Part shown: positions 62,231-64,000 of the stretch, one piece after another
How positions within the stretch are numbered: the stretch's first letter is position 1
Layout of the letters: each line of letters starts with the position of its first letter
Assembly (NCBI GenBank): GCA_015060925.1
Contig: SUXM01000002.1
Coordinates: 1 to 64,000 of the forward strand
Length of the DNA stretch: 64,000 nt
Direction: 5' to 3'
Origin: Parabacteroides distasonis
GTDB taxonomy: Bacteria; Bacteroidota; Bacteroidia; Bacteroidales; Tannerellaceae
Translations under genes and position numbers: made by a program
The notes under the pieces: model-generated
Told to the model about the DNA's origin: nothing
Database searches by the model: none
Seen by the model: only the letters and a program-made list of their open reading frames with translations

Positions 62231-64000
62231 TTACTCCTTACCCAATACAATAAATTTATGAGCTTTAGTAGCCTCCTTAGAATGATCTGTTCGGATAGCA
62301 GCCCTATAAATGTAAACACCCGGACGAACACGTGCACCGTTTCCTATCGTCAAATCCCATGAAACAGTATAGTTATTAAACAAATCAGACGTACCACTTT
62401 CTTCATGTTTCCATAACCTCCGTCCTGATAAATCATAAACCATAACACCAACTTCCATACGACTTTCCGGACGATTATGGGAAATATGGAATGTAACCTT
62501 TTCCTTTGCCGGACTTGGTGTTGCCACAACATCGAATATGTAAGGTTGCAACCCTTCTACAACCTCAAATGCAAATCGATAAACTGTTGAATTATTTTGA
62601 ATATCCCAAACCCAAAATTCTGCCGTATGCATCCCCTGAGATAACTGAGGAATAGAGAATCGAACAATACCTGTACCCTCTTCACCAGACAGTAATTCAT
62701 AATAACTATTTAAGTTATATCCTAAAAGAGGAGAGTCATCAATAATTAACATCATATCATGCCCGATACTACTTCCTGTGATATTAACACCACTTTTATC
62801 CCACAATTTAGCGACAAAATAGGGAGTAGTATTTACTTGACCACCATCTATAAAAGTTGTATCATTTAAATAAATAGCACGTATTTCTGGACCAATTGTA
62901 TCTTTTTCTGCAGAAACAAAAGTCCCTCCAACTATAAAATTTTCAAAATTTCCATGAGCTTCAACTTCTCTTTCAGCATCTACTGCATATAAGTTCATTT
63001 TCCCCTGCAAACCTGAATAAGAGATATCCTTAGGAACAGTAAATGTAAAACTAAACTTTCCATTTCGAACAGAATCATTTCCTATAAATAAAGTATTCGG
63101 ATAATCTGTATATGTAAAAGGTTCTACCCCCGTATTATTATTATCTAAACAGGTAACCATTACTTTACTATCTTTTATAACAGGATTAATCACTCCTGTA
63201 AAATCAGACGCTATAGTTCCTAATGTATTAACAATTTGCCCCTCTACAGTAATCCTCTCCAATGCTTTAAATACAATAGGATCTCCTTTTACAGATAGTC
63301 CATTCACAGAGGAAATTTCTACTTTATATTCTGGATATGCTAACTTCAAAGCAGGATCACCTATCAAACAAAATCCCAATTTAACCTGATTTGCAGAAGC
63401 GCTATAACTATCAACCATCGCACGTTTCATTGCCTTTATGGCATCTCCTAATGTTTGCCTCTTCCCCCCCTTCTTTGCGAACAAATTATGAAGCAAATAA
63501 CTGTCTATATAGGCATTATAAGGTCTCCATGCCACACGGACAGTAGTAAACAATGCTATACCACCACTCCTTGCATTCAAAAAGACCTCTTCACCAGCAG
63601 AAGTCGCAATATCATCAAACCGAGTAAAATCACATGTAGATGTAACCCAAACAGGCAAACGAGTATAAGAAGCTTGAGTTATATCAGTCATTGCAACAAT
63701 CTGTTCATCACTCAAAGAGGTAGTATTTCCATGTCCTGTATAATTCAATAACAACAACCCATCTTTGAACAGCTTCTGAAGATTTGTTCGTACATCGGGG
63801 AAATCTCCTTGGCCTCCACTTTGTTCCTTTTTGTAAGCATCAAAATAGAGTTTATGAAATAAAAACTCAGGATGATTTGCGGCTAAATGATCAGCTAAGG
63901 TATCAGCCTCTAACATGTGAGCCTGTGTATAACTATCTGAGTTACTTCCATCATCAGCTAAAAAACAGATATTGTTTTTCCATGCACCAACCTCACGATT
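62231..64000 (-). CDS. porU: Type IX secretion sortase PorU (C25 peptidase), 5' end outside window
   Basis: The frame is open to the right edge, giving 589 C-terminal residues; the N-terminal half is missing. The visible part begins NREVGAWKNNICFLADDGSNSDSYTQAHM, which is inside the gingipain-like caspase-fold domain. The catalytic His is in LLNYTGHGNTTSLSDEQ and the catalytic Cys in VWVTSTCDFTRFDD. Beta-sandwich domains follow, ending in a sorting-domain-like region (VVATPSPAKEKVTFHISHN, VYDLSGRRLWKHEESG, RPGVYIYRAAIRTD). PorU removes the C-terminal signal of T9SS cargo and attaches the cargo to A-LPS. It precedes porV. Confidence 0.94.
   Translation of the reverse strand, partial: NREVGAWKNNICFLADDGSNSDSYTQAHMLEADTLADHLAANHPEFLFHKLYFDAYKKEQSGGQGDFPDVRTNLQKLFKDGLLLLNYTGHGNTTSLSDEQIVAMTDITQASYTRLPVWVTSTCDFTRFDDIATSAGEEVFLNARSGGIALFTTVRVAWRPYNAYIDSYLLHNLFAKKGGKRQTLGDAIKAMKRAMVDSYSASANQVKLGFCLIGDPALKLAYPEYKVEISSVNGLSVKGDPIVFKALERITVEGQIVNTLGTIASDFTGVINPVIKDSKVMVTCLDNNNTGVEPFTYTDYPNTLFIGNDSVRNGKFSFTFTVPKDISYSGLQGKMNLYAVDAEREVEAHGNFENFIVGGTFVSAEKDTIGPEIRAIYLNDTTFIDGGQVNTTPYFVAKLWDKSGVNITGSSIGHDMMLIIDDSPLLGYNLNSYYELLSGEEGTGIVRFSIPQLSQGMHTAEFWVWDIQNNSTVYRFAFEVVEGLQPYIFDVVATPSPAKEKVTFHISHNRPESRMEVGVMVYDLSGRRLWKHEESGTSDLFNNYTVSWDLTIGNGARVRPGVYIYRAAIRTDHSKEATKAHKFIVLGKE

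Overview
The window is a stretch of a Bacteroidales chromosome, most likely Parabacteroides. The evidence is the Bacteroidetes-type promoters (-7 box TAnnTTTG), a SusC/RagA-type receptor, the T9SS genes porU and porV, the RprX/RprY two-component pair, glycine-lipid genes, and a giant secreted protein with a DUF6383-like C-terminus, a domain I associate with Parabacteroides. I see no rRNA, tRNA, CRISPR array, insertion sequence or prophage.

Layout. 1-2483: the 5' part of a SusC-like receptor gene on the minus strand, preceded by a probable invertible promoter (2562-2793) and then a DUF6078 gene. 3.5-16.1 kb: housekeeping genes (murF, folP, cdaA, pta-ackA, lpxH, a MIP18-type Fe-S factor, radC, efp, mgtE, rsmA, a UPF0104 membrane protein). 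16.2-23.0 kb: pepD, ahpF/ahpC and pflA/pflB. 23.3-27.9 kb: a 1262-residue secreted surface protein, preceded by a second, very clear invertible promoter (36-bp inverted repeats at 27227-27262 and 27410-27445). 27.9-34.5 kb: rprY/rprX, glsA/glsB, a DUF3109 gene and gpmI. 34.6-35.3 kb: a YgjP-type metallopeptidase. 35.4-52.3 kb: the division and cell-wall (dcw) cluster, all on the minus strand, running rsmH-ftsL-ftsI-murE-mraY-murD-ftsW-murG-murC-ftsQ-ftsA-ftsZ-yqeY-cstA with no mraZ at its head. 52.9-60.98 kb: birA, yjbR-like, yraN, a small basic protein with tadA, DUF4834, pssA/psd, a RecB/AddA-like helicase-nuclease, a SUI1 protein and ispF. 60.98-64.0 kb: porV and the C-terminal part of porU, cut by the window edge.

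How it fits together. pta-ackA and pflBA are the mixed-acid fermentation core. The dcw cluster with the distant murF supplies peptidoglycan precursors (MurE carries the meso-DAP DNPR motif) and the divisome. lpxH, pssA/psd and glsAB build the envelope lipids. PorU/PorV would export and anchor T9SS cargo, and the surface protein at 23.3 kb has a C-terminus resembling a T9SS sorting domain.

Most interesting. Two separate outer-surface genes (SusC-like and DUF6383-like) each have a short promoter segment bounded by inverted repeats. The repeats of the two segments are unrelated, implying two different invertases. In both cases the only good promoter inside the segment points away from the surface gene, so the sequenced clone appears OFF at both loci. 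Promoter inversion is a known mechanism in Bacteroides and Parabacteroides; these two switches and their orientations are read directly from the sequence, while the switching itself is inferred.
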